From: Arthrobotrys musiformis
Taxonomy: Eukaryota; Ascomycota; Orbiliomycetes; Orbiliales; Orbiliaceae
NCBI GenBank assembly: GCA_036971715.1
Contig: JAVHJL010000005.1
Span: forward strand, 3,224,001-3,288,000
Reading direction: 5' to 3'
DNA length: 64,000 nucleotides
The position numbers were made by a program, and so were the translations under genes. The notes under the pieces were generated by a model. The model was given only the letters and a program-made list of their open reading frames with translations, had not been told where the DNA came from and searched no databases. Within the stretch, counting starts at the first letter, position 1, and the number at the start of each line of letters is the position of its first letter. Below are positions 36,813-48,153 of this stretch, in pieces.

Positions 36813-37070
36813 ATGGCGCCCCTGGTCAACCAGCCGAGCCCACCCGACTATCGTCTGTTTGGACTCCAGATAGATGATGGCGATGATGATACGTTTCCAG
36901 AGCTTGTGCATGAAGCTATTCCTGCCGATGGAGGCTCTGAAGTAGAGAGCTTTGGTTTCATCGAATTACCGCTTTTTCCAGGGGACTTGGACGATGTCCC
37001 TGAGCTCACGATGTCTCCAACAACCTCTGAGGAGAGTAATCCAGGCCCTTTTGATTTTGGTCCTCTGTGA
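36813..37070 (+). CDS. Possible small acidic protein (85 residues)
   Basis: An ATG-started frame with strongly acidic, proline-rich composition (LQIDDGDDDTFPELVHEAIP, LFPGDLDDVPELTMSP). The stop TGA overlaps a consensus intron donor GTGAGT at 37067. If spliced to the TAG acceptor at 37216-37218, the next codons are CTC TAA, so the protein is the same, spliced or not. It could instead be a 5' exon of the gene starting at 37243, but no in-frame join to that frame was found. No motif recognised; low certainty. Confidence 0.3.
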   Translation: MAPLVNQPSPPDYRLFGLQIDDGDDDTFPELVHEAIPADGGSEVESFGFIELPLFPGDLDDVPELTMSPTTSEESNPGPFDFGPL

Positions 37071-37147
37071 GTATCTTGTTGCCCTGATCTCAGCTCAATC
37101 TCAGCTTCGCATACCATCCCCTTTCTCCCTTTCATCTACATCCACCT

Positions 37148-37187
37148 ATCCATCCATCCATCCATCCATCCATCCATCCATCCATCC
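37148..37187. repeat. ATCC microsatellite, ten copies
   Basis: Ten perfect ATCC units just upstream (about 55 bases) of the ATG of the LRR gene at 37243, probably in its 5' leader. A similar six-unit repeat lies at 59835-59858 in the kinesin leader region. Confidence 0.9.
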
Positions 37188-37242
37188 ACCAATCCATCCC
37201 GAAGCCGTCTGCACATAGCTAAACCCTCCCAATCCTTCGAAC

Positions 37243-39245
37243 ATGGATCACTATCTTAGCGCCCTTTACTCATGTGCTGCGTTCCAGTACACTTACACTG
37301 GTAGCGTCGATATCGAGTATTTCGATTCTGTAATCGAAAATACCGAAAACAGCTTAGTTTTGATGCGAAACCTCGCCGTTATTCCTCAATATGGCCCGAA
37401 CAAACAGAAGCATATTGCGAAGATGGACATCGATTTTGGTTCAGATACCTGGAACCATCTTAAAGAAGCCACGCGTACCAACATCTTCTACCTCCTCACG
37501 AAGTTGATGTCTCGTATCAAACGCAATCAATTAGAGGCATTCCAGTAGGTTCCCTTTATTCAATAGTCCTCAATTTTATAATGGTTGAAGGTATTAACCA
37601 TCGATGTTGCCAGGCTGGATGAATTTAATGCTCATGGAGAAATCTTCCCAGTTCTTCAAAAGCAAGTCGGCAGTCTCCGACACCTGAGCCTCCACGAGAC
37701 CTCACTAATCCACTATTTAGCGGAGGGAAGAGTTCCTCGCCACCTGCAGTCCCTTGTTATTCACGGGATTAACATTAAGGTTGGAGCGACATACCTGGCC
37801 TTCCTCCTTCATATCGGCAGGCACTACAAGACTCTAAACTACTTGTCACTCAATTTTCGCAACTTGTATTTCCCAAATGCAGTCGACTGGGTCGACCTCG
37901 AAAGGTACTTCAGCAATATGCCCACTTTGGACAATCTACGAAGCCTTACTGTCAGCAATTGTCAAGATATGATGGCTCTTCAATTTGGAACATTGACTCT
38001 GATCCCCTGGAGCCGCCTCAGGAGGCTCAAAATTGTCAATTGCCCTACCCTCGAAGCCGGGGGCTGCCCGGGCCTCACCAACCGACTTCGTGTCACACAT
38101 CTTACTCATCTGAACTTGACGAGAACATGCTCCCCAGAAGATGCTGCCCAATTGATCAGTGGCCTTGTTGCTGGGTTGCAGCGACTCCACCTAGAGTTCA
38201 GTTATGAGCAAGGGCATATGTCTACCGACTGCCTAATGGGAACTCATAGCCATACACTCCGATACCTTTGGATGGAGGCAAGCACTGGAAAGCAATTTCG
38301 ACTAGTCGAATCTGCCACTGGGAAAGAGCCTTCCTTGAGCGAGTTCGCCCGATTCAAACGTCTCCGCGAGCTTGCGATTGCTATCCGATACGCCGCGATT
38401 GAGAAATATACTATCGTAAGTAGCTAAATATTCCAACAGGGGTATCTTGGCTTAGCTAGGCTAATGTTTGAAACCCCGCAGGAATGGGAAAACCCTCCAA
38501 ATCTTCACGTCTTCCGCATTCTCAACATCGTCGAGCGATATGTCCATAAAACGAAGGGCAAGGAACGATGTATCTGCAAAATAGCCGAAGACTTTGCTAG
38601 AATCCATGTAGATGAGCTCGCTGATTTTCACCCTCGCGACCTGGAAGTCATTGTTATCGGCCGCTACATCGAAGATGCTCCAGAAGTGGAACCTATCTAC
38701 TATTGGACTAACGTCAGTGATTCAGATTCCGACTCGGATTCATCTTCAACCAGCTCCAATCCTGATCAGGGGATGACCTTTGGAGGGAGCCCCTTCGCCG
38801 GCCATTTCCTTTCCCGCCGTCGCCGCCAAAGACGTGATAAGTCGCACCTGCCTGACGGTATCCCGCAGCAACCCGTTGAATACGATGCCGGCGACGAAGC
38901 CGAGAAGGGCGAAGCGCCCCCATCACCGGGCCCTGCGGGCCTCCCCGAACAATTATCCAACTTGAAAATCAGCGAAGTGGATGGCGACGACGAAGACAAC
39001 CCGGCGTTCGGAACTCCCGGCCTCCCCGATGATGATCAAAGATGTTGTGTTCTCACTAATATCGATGAAGTCAAACAGAAGGTCCGAGAAATTACCATTA
39101 TCGACGTCGACCGCGAAGGCGCGGCGTTCTGGGAGCAGTAAGTCTTATACCAGATGTTCTCCGAGGTTGCATCCCTAGACTAACACGGCTCCTTAGGGAT
39201 GAAATGATTATTCATGAGTACTATCCGAACCTATCTTACCGATGA
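37243..39245 (+). CDS. LRR-type protein of the F-box family, F-box not found
   Basis: Exons 37243-37544, 37614-38415, 38482-39137 and 39197-39245 form a continuous frame of 602 residues. The third intron (GTAAGT...CGCAG) joins KYTI to EWENPPNLHVFRILN, a join equivalent to the last one in the gene at 24483. Leucine-rich segments are clear: LQSLVIHGINI, LNYLSLNFRNLYF, LRSLTVSNCQ, LRRLKIVNCPTL, LTHLNLTRTC, LQRLHLEF, LRELAIAIRY. A Ser/Asp tract (DSDSDSDSSSTSS) and a Pro/Glu-rich region follow, then a conserved-looking end (VLTNIDEVKQKVREITIIDV). The N-terminus MDHYLSALYSCAAFQYTY is not an F-box; an upstream exon may be missing, or the F-box is lost. Probably a substrate-binding LRR protein. Confidence 0.7.
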
Positions 39246-39671
39246 GTCCATAGTACTAATATGGTGATTTAACGTCCCAATTTGAACAAGAGCCATTACA
39301 GCTATAGTATCCTTTAACTATTTCCCACCCCCTCTGCCCCTCGAAATATCCCTTCTCCCTAACCTTGGGCCATCAAACATGTATTTAAAATCAGGCATGT
39401 CCTTTTATCTTTGAGCTTAACGAACCTGTGACGAACTTAATGATTGTTACCATCGTAACTTTGAAGCTCCCATAAATTTAAAAGATTCCGGCTTATTAAG
39501 AGAAGCGTGTTGGTTATAAAAATACAACAGGAGGAGTACAAGCAATCGGATCGGTGAGCATACATCGCGACGCGCGCGTCCATGGCCACTGCTGCATTGC
39601 ATCAGATATCAGTGCTGCCCCGATAATTCGATAACGACAGTGGGAGAATATTCGAACACTAAACATCCAAG
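39246..39671. other. Spacer between tandem LRR/F-box genes
   Basis: About 430 bases without a gene, holding the 3' end of the gene before and promoter of the gene after. Confidence 0.6.
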
Positions 39672-41684
39672 ATGGTTTCTATAAGCAATTTACCAAATGA
39701 GATTCTGCTCAAGATATTCGAGAACCTGTCGACATGTCTGCCACCGCCCAGGACAACCCAGCAAACTAGGAAACGGGACGACCCTTGGATAAATCTCGTA
39801 ATACCTCCACATATATACCAAAAAACCTGGGTCACATTTTTCATGAGCCAATTCAGCTAAAAATATATTATTGTTGAATACATAGCCACGTTATGCCGCA
39901 GACAATGGCCTCGCCAGCGCTTGTCGTGTCAATCGCCAGTTCAGAGAACTTGTTACTCCGATTCTCTACAAGAATGTAATTATCGGAGGCTTCGATATTC
40001 GTTATTCAGCCCTAGCTCGACATCGTTCCGTTACTAATGCGCACGTCCTTACGCCGTTGATAATATCGAATCACTCGGGCAGGAAATATATTCGACATGT
40101 CAGCATCCAGCCAGGAACGATTGAGGCGCCGCAGGGAATAAGGACCAACAACTTGGACCGAAGATGCAGAGCGCTTCTTATCTATTTTCTATGGCTACTC
40201 GATCCCGATCAACTTTCTTCGTTAGGGTGAGTAATGCGGCCTTGTGGTTAACATATCTAAGATCTTTGTTCACGGGATTCAAATAGAACGGGGTACAGCG
40301 GCATTTTACCAGGGTGCTTAAAATTCAATCGCCTCAAGAGCCTCATGCATACACACAGGTGCCCTCCTAGCCTGGCGAGGAGATGGCGACCCCCAACGGA
40401 GCTTAACTATTCCCCTGCTCTAAATGTCTCGTCATTCGGTCGGCTTGACCTGCTCGAAACCTTGAAGTTCAGACTTGAACTTCATAGCGCTTGGGTCGAA
40501 CTTGTCAGCGTTTCTAAGAAGCTCAAACATCTTTCTTTAAGGCCCGTAGGCGATATCGATATTTTTGCCGAACCTGTCACACCTTTACCACCAGCAAAGA
40601 CACTAGAAAACCTTCTCCGACTAGAATCTCTTGATGTACAATTACCGTTGGACCCCTCTTGGGACACTTTCCTCCCATATCAGCTCGACCAATTTCTGCA
40701 AGTCAAATTCCTCCGAAGCCTTTGTATCAGAACGTGTTTTGGCGCGGATGTTGTTCTTGACGCTGCCTCGCCAAGGCTCGATAACCTGACATCGTTGGCC
40801 GTTTCAGGACCTTGCTCCACTGTTTTCATGGATCGAGTTCTGTACCGTCTTCCTCGTACATTGGAGACATTCGCTTATGAGAACAATTACACAGACAACG
40901 AGAAGCGTTTCGTTGAAAGAGGGGCAATTCTGCGGCACGCAAAAACATTACGACTACTCTCGCTATACATCACAGGAAATGTGCAAATAAGGACTCCCAT
41001 CGATATACCGTTGGGTAATGTAAAGTCTCCGGTTGATGCACCCCCCGCTAACCCGGAAGACCCTTTCTCGATTGTGGATCTATGTTCTTTGCTGCAATTG
41101 GAAGAGGTCGCTTTATCAACCCACTACAAGAATATCTCCATGTTCTCGCGGGTATGTATCTGAATCAAGATCGACATCCCAGCGTGGAATAGTTATGTGA
41201 ATACTAATGACGATTAAACTACGGATTCTAGTTACCAAAATTACGAGCCCTGTCCATTCTAAGTCGCTACTTTAGATTAGAGCGCTGGATGGTAGAATAC
41301 AACCCAACCAGTCACACAAACCTATGGATTTTGCTACAATCCTGGATGAATGCTGTGCACAATACGATGGACCCTCCTGAAACCGAGGGTAATAGCGGCA
41401 CGGCCCAAGTTCAAAACCCAAACGACACCGGCGGCCAAGGGGCTCTACTAGAACATGTATCGAAGCCACACCAACTGAAGGCTGTCAAGTTTATCTCTTT
41501 CCGGTTGGTCCCGTCCCAGGGATTTAATGCTCGTAACGATTATTATATACTACGGGAAGGTGTGAATGACACCGGCGGTTCCACTGCTATTGTTCGCGGC
41601 CCTGTTCAAGTTCATGAGGTTGAGCGGGAGTATCCTGATATTAGGATCTTTAATCCATTCAATGAGGAAAGAGTGGGTGTTTAG
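39672..41684 (+). CDS. F-box/LRR-like protein, four exons
   Basis: Exons 39672-39797, 39886-40226, 40287-41151 and 41232-41684 give 594 residues, all joins in frame. The F-box is split by the first intron: MVSISNLPNEILLKIFENLS in exon 1 and DNGLASACRVNRQFRELVTP in exon 2, the usual LPxE...L and CRxxNRxFRxL halves. Irregular LRR-like segments follow (LETLKFRLELHS, LKHLSLRPVGD, LESLDVQLPL, LRSLCIRTCFG, LTSLAVSGP, LRLLSLYITGN), and the last exon opens LPKLRALSILSRYF, mirroring the final exons of the genes at 24483 and 37243. Likely an SCF-type adaptor of unknown target. Its 3' end faces the amidohydrolase gene with only about 185 bases between stops. Confidence 0.75.
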
Positions 41685-41868
41685 ATTAAGTGCGATTTAT
41701 GATAGTGTATTTCCTGAATTGATTTTACCTGGCTCGATATAATCGCAAAAGGTGCTTAACTTGCAGGAGGCTATAATTATATACGAAATTTCATTCAATT
41801 TACTAGTTGCAGAACATATCAAGTAACTTTAAAACTACTCATTCAGGTAAAGTGACAGTATCGCAGGC

Positions 41869-43606
41869 TTAGACCTCGGGGAAATTATCCCAGTCAAGTT
41901 GAAAGGCTGCGGCGATTGATTGTTTACCCACCTGGTAGTTGATCTTTTTCGCCTTCCCTTCGATTGCTTCATAGCTTTCATCCAACTTGGCGACAATCTC
42001 CCTCCAACTCCACACCCCATTATTCTGTGTCTCCACAGGCAGCAGTTTACTCCCAGCTTTCTTGACTACTCCGTCAACAATGACAATATCAATATCCCTG
42101 ATGCTCGAGTGTAAAACGATGGCAGCAATAGGAGCCCTTTTGGCAGCGCACACCATCGCCGGAGTTTCAGTATTGAATATGACAAAATCCGCCGCTTTTC
42201 CAACCGCAATGGATCCAACTTTATCTTCCAACTTGCAAGCCCTCGCCCCCTTAATCGTAGCCAAGTTGAAAGCATGCTCGACGGTTTGCTTGCAAGTTCG
42301 AGGGTTCTTTCCTTGTTCGACGTATTTTTGGTTGAAGACTCCACGCTCTGCTTGCAGACCAACTCTCATTTGAGTAATCATATCACCGGCACCAGAAGAA
42401 TGACAATCGATTCCAAGGCCAGCGCGGTCTTCGAACCGGGGGTCATAGCAGATAGGAAGTCCGAGTCCCATTTGGAGCTCAGTCATCGGCGTTGATGCGA
42501 CTGACATTCCGTGTTTTTTGAAAATAACTGCGTCTGAATCATTCATTTGATTGCTGTGGGATACTAGAACATCCGGACCCGCGAGTTGTTGTTGGTCCAT
42601 TGTCGTGATACTCGACTGGGAGCCTAGGACGGGGGATTTATTTGACCAATGTGTGGTGATAAGCTTTACACCGGCGTCTCGGGCGGTTTTGAATACCAAC
42701 TTGTTAGTTTCTTCGCCGAGGAAGAACATGTCGTAGCCGAGCCCGATCTCGACTCGGCCGTCTGCATGTCGCTGGGAAGCAAGTTTGACCAGATGCGGGA
42801 GGAACCAGTCGGGAAGTGGGTTCTTCTCCATTGATAGAGATTCTTGGTCCCATTCGGTGACACGGAGTGTGGAAGAATAACAGAATATGGAGCGGATTCC
42901 TGATTCAACCGTAGCTTTTAGAGCAGCATCGGCTTAACATCTTTTCGTTAGTACCATTTAATAATATTTTTAATGTAGAGCCTTGCGTACCATGTTCCGG
43001 AGAGTAAATGGCATGACAATGGTCGACTACGGTGGTAACCCCAGCGTCGATGAGCTCCATGAGGCCTCCCAGTTGTCCAATGTAGAGATCATCAGGTTTG
43101 AAAAGATATGCAGCCAGGTTACCTATACGTAAAACTTTCAGTATGTATTTTGCAACTGGTGTAATATTGAATCTGCATTATGGTAACGCATCCATTACAT
43201 GGCCATCCTCTCACCTGTTGGGAGATATTCGAGGAGCATATGATTCGCATGTGTGCCCTTCAACTGGGTTTGCCTACCGTCACAATTTTAATTAGCATCC
43301 TTCCAAACTGTACGCATATCAATACATTCGCCCTATTACTTCTAACGCCGCTTTTTAGGATGCATTACATTAACAGGATATTATATTCACCTACCAGCAA
43401 TGATGATGCGCATCGACGAATCCCGGAGAAATAAGTTTACCGGTGCAATCGATAACGTCGACGTCCCCAGCCTCAATTGATTCTCCAATCTTTTCAATCT
43501 TGCCGTTAGAAACTAAGATATCTATCTTCCGCGCAACGACGACGTCGTTCTCTTCGTGGATTAGGGCGGTACCCCCTTTGAGGAGCATTGACTTTGACTC
43601 AGGCAT
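41869..43606 (-). CDS. Amidohydrolase of the AtzA/guanine-deaminase-like family
   Basis: Four exons, 43395-43606, 43215-43273, 42991-43122 and 41869-42932, encode 488 residues. The amidohydrolase metal motif is in exon 1 (PGFVDAHHHC, His67 and His69 as HxH), continuing over the splice join as WQTQLKGTHANH, then GQLGGLMELIDAGVTTVVDH. Later metal or catalytic residues are in TTHWS (His), VLVSHSNQM (His) and GLGIDCHSSGAGD (Asp). The C-terminus has KLEDKVGSIAVGKAADFVIF, the typical beta-sandwich closing segment of the cytosine/guanine deaminase superfamily. Known relatives hydrolyse amino or chloro groups from purines, pyrimidines, triazines or related rings, usually with one Zn or Fe. The exact substrate cannot be read from sequence. 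No signal peptide, so cytosolic. Confidence 0.85.
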
Positions 43607-45681
43607 TCCGAATAATGTTGCTTTTTGTGCGTTGTGTCTACGGTTACACAGATATCGAAGATTAAATTTTGAGCTAAAGCCGGCTTAAGCCGTGGATGTT
43701 TTGCAAATTTGGATTAAGCTAATCAATTGATCAAGCTCCTCTATAAATTAATTACGGAAGCTCCTATAAGTGCTCCATGGATCCAAGATACGTGCGAGGT
43801 CAACTACACTGAGCCATGGCTTCAACCGTTAAGTCCGCAACCTTCCTATCAAAAGTTCCATCCGATATCGATATCCCTCACGCTGACGAATAACAACGAT
43901 CTAGATTCGATTCACCAAATTCATGGGATGCACAATCGAGCATGTTATGACATTAAATGGCACGAACTAGGAAGTCCTATCCTTCATCAATTATGATTAA
44001 GTAATACATTGCCCGTAAAGGCAAAAAATCCCCTTCAGATCGAACGAGAAGCGTTGCCGGTTGCAACCACTGTGCACTGTGAACTTAAGTTTCACAGTTA
44101 GGATGACTCGCTAGCAGTGAAATCCCCGAAATATGCGCATTTGTACATCTGCCGGCTTATAAAGCGGTAGATTGTTCTTATCTCCAGTTTATTTCCGCTG
44201 GCCCCGCTTGAGCGGCGATAGGAAATATGCTAATAGGCCATGCGAATTTATGTGGCAGATGATCCGATGGTTTTTTGTGAGAAATCTAAGAGCGGCCGGC
44301 CGGCCAGGTCGGAATATATATATGTATACACGTATACAAGAAATAGACTAGCCCCAAGAGGTCGAATGAACCAAAGCCCTTAGCCTTTGGCAACTTCGAC
44401 TTCAATTTTCAACTCTATTTAAAATCGCGATTATATAGTTTCGCGCAAGATAATTAGCATTCCCGCCGGCTCGATTAATCATATCCCCAACCTTGAGCTA
44501 GTAGTGATTATATTATGGCATCCAGCTACGTGTATACGTCACAACTCACTGGCGCAGCGTATAACTTCTAGAGCTGTCCGGCAAAACCTGCCCTTGGGTT
44601 AAGCAATTATTACCATGCAGAGATTATGTCTGATAGGTTTTATGCATACCCATTCCTCAGGGTTCAAACTGCCGAAATCCAGCCCTACAATGGATTTCCC
44701 ATAGCTTTCAGACTTGAGTTATATGCTGACAATAGAATAGCCCGTTATCGACAAGGAAATTAGCAGCGCTTTGTCAGTCGCAAGAATTACGTCGCGTAAA
44801 TTACATTAATATTGGGAGGTATAGATATCTGCGTACGTACGTCTTGCCGCAGTAGCACGCCAATTAATAGAATATTATAAGCCCAAATGATCACGAAGTT
44901 CTTCGTAAGCTCTTCTTTGGACATGGAAGGCTTGTCATAATACTGTTCCATAACCGTATTCTTCCCTGTGTTGGGCCCGAATTCCGACAGGGCTGGGCTT
45001 GGCTGACCTAATAATACAGTGTCAGGTTGTGGTCGAAGCCTCAACCGAATTAACGAATGAAACATGTGCCTGACGCTGCATGCCTTTAAATTCGGCAGTT
45101 CGATGTCGATGACGAGGAACACTATAATGGCGGTCAGGTTAATTACTAACCAAGTACTCGAGGGGAGAAATGATCCAATGCTTGTCTGTATATAGTGGAA
45201 TAATTCAGAGCGGTCCAATGCGAATTGAACGAGAGGCCCGCGGGCCTGTCGACATCAGTAACGTTATGCTGTCAGCACCAGTTGGTTCTCCGTCGGGCAG
45301 AATCCAAACCGGTATGTGTACCGGCCGGTATTTACAAACTTTCGCTCTATACCATCTTTTATCGAATCGGAGATGAATTCCCGCTTGTGGAAATCCTTCG
45401 GACCCGAATAGAACAGACCTATTCACCTATTTAAGCGCATTCGCAAGGGCAGACTTGAAGAAATGCCCGCCTGGCAGATCAATCATTACCTAAGCTTGTT
45501 TATACGAGACTCAACCGTCTGAATTAAATATTTCCCAACGAGGTGAAGAATTAGATTGCACCGCCATGAAATCGACGACGCACGTCGTCCATGTGTACCC
45601 TAGTTAGCTCCACGAAATTAGGAGCATTTATTCCTAGGCGCATTGGAAAAAGCTTAGCATCCTAGCATCAAAGGTTGCACA
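43607..45681. other. Gene-poor stretch
   Basis: Begins with the amidohydrolase promoter. Mostly AT-rich; a GGCCGGCCGGCC palindrome lies near 44294-44305. Apart from a weak membrane-protein-like fragment at 44787-45218 I see no gene. Confidence 0.5.
44787..45218 (-). pseudogene. Weak membrane-protein-like fragment
   Basis: An open frame of 143 codons without an ATG at its head. It codes two hydrophobic segments (WLVINLTAIIVFLVIDIEL and FVIIWAYNILLIGVLL) separated by a polar stretch. No family recognised. Lack of a start codon and of usable splice sites suggests chance or the remains of a membrane-protein gene. Confidence 0.2.
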
Positions 45682-45968
45682 ATGTCTTATTTTACCCAAA
45701 GATGGGATCTTGAGGCTGATTTGACGAGTAAAACACCAGCAAGTTTACACGACACCATGTTTCTCGGCCGGGATCTTGCATTACCGGGCACCTACGCCAT
45801 TGACAATGCAATGAGCTATGCGGTTGGGCAAGATTTCGCTGGTAAGTTTTTTAGAAGGATATTGTGTAAGGTGGAATTTTGTCTTATGCCCAGGTTATGA
45901 TTGCAGACGTCACGACTTACGATCGGCTGCTGCGGCTCCTGGACCCTTCTACTACCCTAGAGATATGA
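45682..45968 (+). CDS. Small two-exon protein (73 residues), unknown function
   Basis: Exon 1 at 45682-45841 opens at an ATG (MSYFTQRWDLEADLTSKTPA) and ends at a GTAAGT donor; exon 2 at 45907-45968 follows a TTGCAG acceptor and ends LLRLLDPSTTLEI. The 65-base intron removes in-frame sequence with a different composition, and the join (G plus AC) keeps the frame. No signal peptide, membrane segment or known motif. It lies about 300 bases upstream of the TAP-like peptidase gene on the same strand. A good splice structure for so short a frame supports a real gene; a degenerate fragment of a larger gene is the alternative. Confidence 0.45.
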
Positions 45969-46279
45969 TAATCTGACATCGACCAGCTTCAATTGGCTCC
46001 CCATAGTAAAGATGATTTTGTATATTTTCATCTTGATATATATAAAAGACAGAGGGGCCCGCAATTTGATATAACTTTCTCCAGTATCACAATATCACAT
46101 CGCACCAGCTCATTGAACCTCACTTTTCTTTCGGCACTTTTATTCTTCGTTTCTTTTGTTATTTTCATTCCATAGATCTATCTTCGCATAACAATATTAA
46201 TTTATAAATCGGTTTCTCTATATATTGCTTGTCTCGAATATATTCATTGCTTCAGGTATCCGTTTCAAAATTGCTAGAT
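45969..46279. other. Promoter region of the peptidase gene
   Basis: AT-rich, with TATATATAA at 46036-46044, about 240 bases before the ATG at 46280. No gene. Confidence 0.5.
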
Positions 46280-48153
46280 ATGAAGTATCTAGTTGCGGCT
46301 GCGGCCACCATTATCCCCAATCTCGTATCGGCCATACCGACGGGCGAGAAACAGTACTTCTTTGATACGGTATGATTTCTTTCATTGAGGTTTTCGAACC
46401 GACCAAAACTAATTTGTTTCTAGATCCCAGCTTCCATAGACCTGAAATGGTACCCGTGTAACCAAACATACCAGTGCGCGCGCCTCTCCGTGCCATTGAA
46501 CCCCCTCGAGCCCAACAATGGGCTGCGGAGCGAAATCCCAATCATAAAACGTCCCGCCGACGGCGCCCCGGATGAATACAAGGGAATCATCTTAACCAAT
46601 CCGGGCGGTCCAGGCGGGTTGGGCATACCTTTCATTTTCTACAGCGGCGACGAAATTGCCAACTTTACCGGGCCTGGGTGGGATATCATTGGATTCGACC
46701 CCCGTGGTATGGGATACAGCAAACCTCACGGTGCTGTTGGCTGGAACGGCGTTCCACTTGTGTCTCCAAACTTACAAAATGCAACGTATATCACCCCGAG
46801 CCAACTTGGGAAGCGGACTATCAGAGCAGACCATTTCGGACTTAAAATCGCACCTCGCCCGGATTCGTGGATAGACTCGATCTACGAGGCTGGTGAAGAG
46901 TTCAATGAGCTGATCCAAGCCAATGCGAATGATGATAACCAAGCGGTTCCTTATATGACTACACCAAATGTCGCTTTCGATATGCTCCAAATCGCAAAGG
47001 CCGATGCGCGCCTCAAGGGAAAGCCTGACGATAACGTTTTGGTCAACTATTACGGTCTAAGTTATGGATCAGTCCTTGGCCAAACTTTCACATCTCTATA
47101 CCCGCAGCATGTGGGTCGGTTTGTAATCGATAGTGTCGTTGACCTTAAGGATTGGTATGACGCCGACATCAGGTCAACTCTACAGCATACAGACGAGGGT
47201 GTCGCAACCTTCTTCACGAGGTGTTTCGACGCTGGCCCAGAGAAATGCGACTTCTTCACCGGTCACACATCTGGTGCTATCCGCGATCGATTCAACCGTC
47301 TATGGGCCAATTTTGACACTGCCAGGGCTATTCAAGAAAACTGGGCGAATACCACCGACGTCGCGATAGGCCAAGAGGTTATGAAGCAGATTCTTATTCA
47401 TGTTCCGTATAATGCTTTGTTGAATTTCCCCCCCTACGCAAGTACCTTGGCTTTCGTCGAGGCATTAGTCAAAGCGAACAATGCTACAGCCGATAATATG
47501 CTTGAGATCGGTGTCCAATGGACAGGACCAGAGGACCCCTATGATCCATACAGAGCGGAGAATGTATTTGAGACTTGGTGTTCGGATGCGAATAGCCCCC
47601 GAATGGTGGGAAGCGGCTTGCCTGTTCCCCAAGAATTCATCGACACGGTCCGCAACGGCAGCGTTTCGTCTGGTGAACGTTTTATTCAACTTTATGGGCT
47701 TTGTAGCCGCCTCAAGCTCAGGCCAAAGTGGAGGTTTAGCGGTAGAATCGGCGGGGATACCAAGACTCCGGTTTTGTTCATTGGTCTTTCGAAGGATCCT
47801 ATTACTCCCTTTGAAAACGCAGAGAAGGCTAGGACGTTACATAAGGGTGCCAAAATGATTTATGTTGATGCTGTTGGTGTAAGTCATGCCTACTCCCCTT
47901 TTTAACAATGATAAAATACTAACATCTTGCTTAATAGCATGGAATCCTGGGTCAGCGCAACTGGTGCGTCTTCGACAAAGTCAGGGCCTACTTCCAAAAT
48001 CTTACGCTCCCTGGTCACGACAACCGGTGCCCAGCAGGCGAGGTTCCTTTCCAATATATTCCACAGACACCCCTTGAGAAGCGACAAATGAGAGACTTGA
48101 CCGCCCATCATCGTAATATGGTTCGGATGCACGGCTCCTTCGGGACCTTGTAA
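46280..48153 (+). CDS. Secreted TAP-like serine peptidase (alpha/beta hydrolase, peptidase S33)
   Basis: Three exons, 46280-46369, 46424-47878 and 47938-48153, encode 586 residues. Residues 1-19 (MKYLVAAAATIIPNLVSA and the next residue) form a signal peptide, so it is secreted. The alpha/beta-hydrolase core shows LTNPGGPGGLG (oxyanion loop), WDIIGFDPRGMGYS, the nucleophile elbow GLSYG with Ser243, Asp488 in SKDPITPF and His516 in GHGILGQ, the last exactly at the start of exon 3. Cysteines in the TAP C-terminal domain (WCVFDKV, NRCPAG) are present. Known relatives are tripeptidyl aminopeptidases of Streptomyces and secreted fungal prolyl/tripeptidyl peptidases, which remove short peptides from N-termini. 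Likely extracellular nutrient peptide release. Complete catalytic triad. Confidence 0.88.

Noticed and set aside
37148..37187. ATCC repeats considered as a CRISPR-like or telomere-like array
   Set aside because: Four-base units without spacers; a plain microsatellite.
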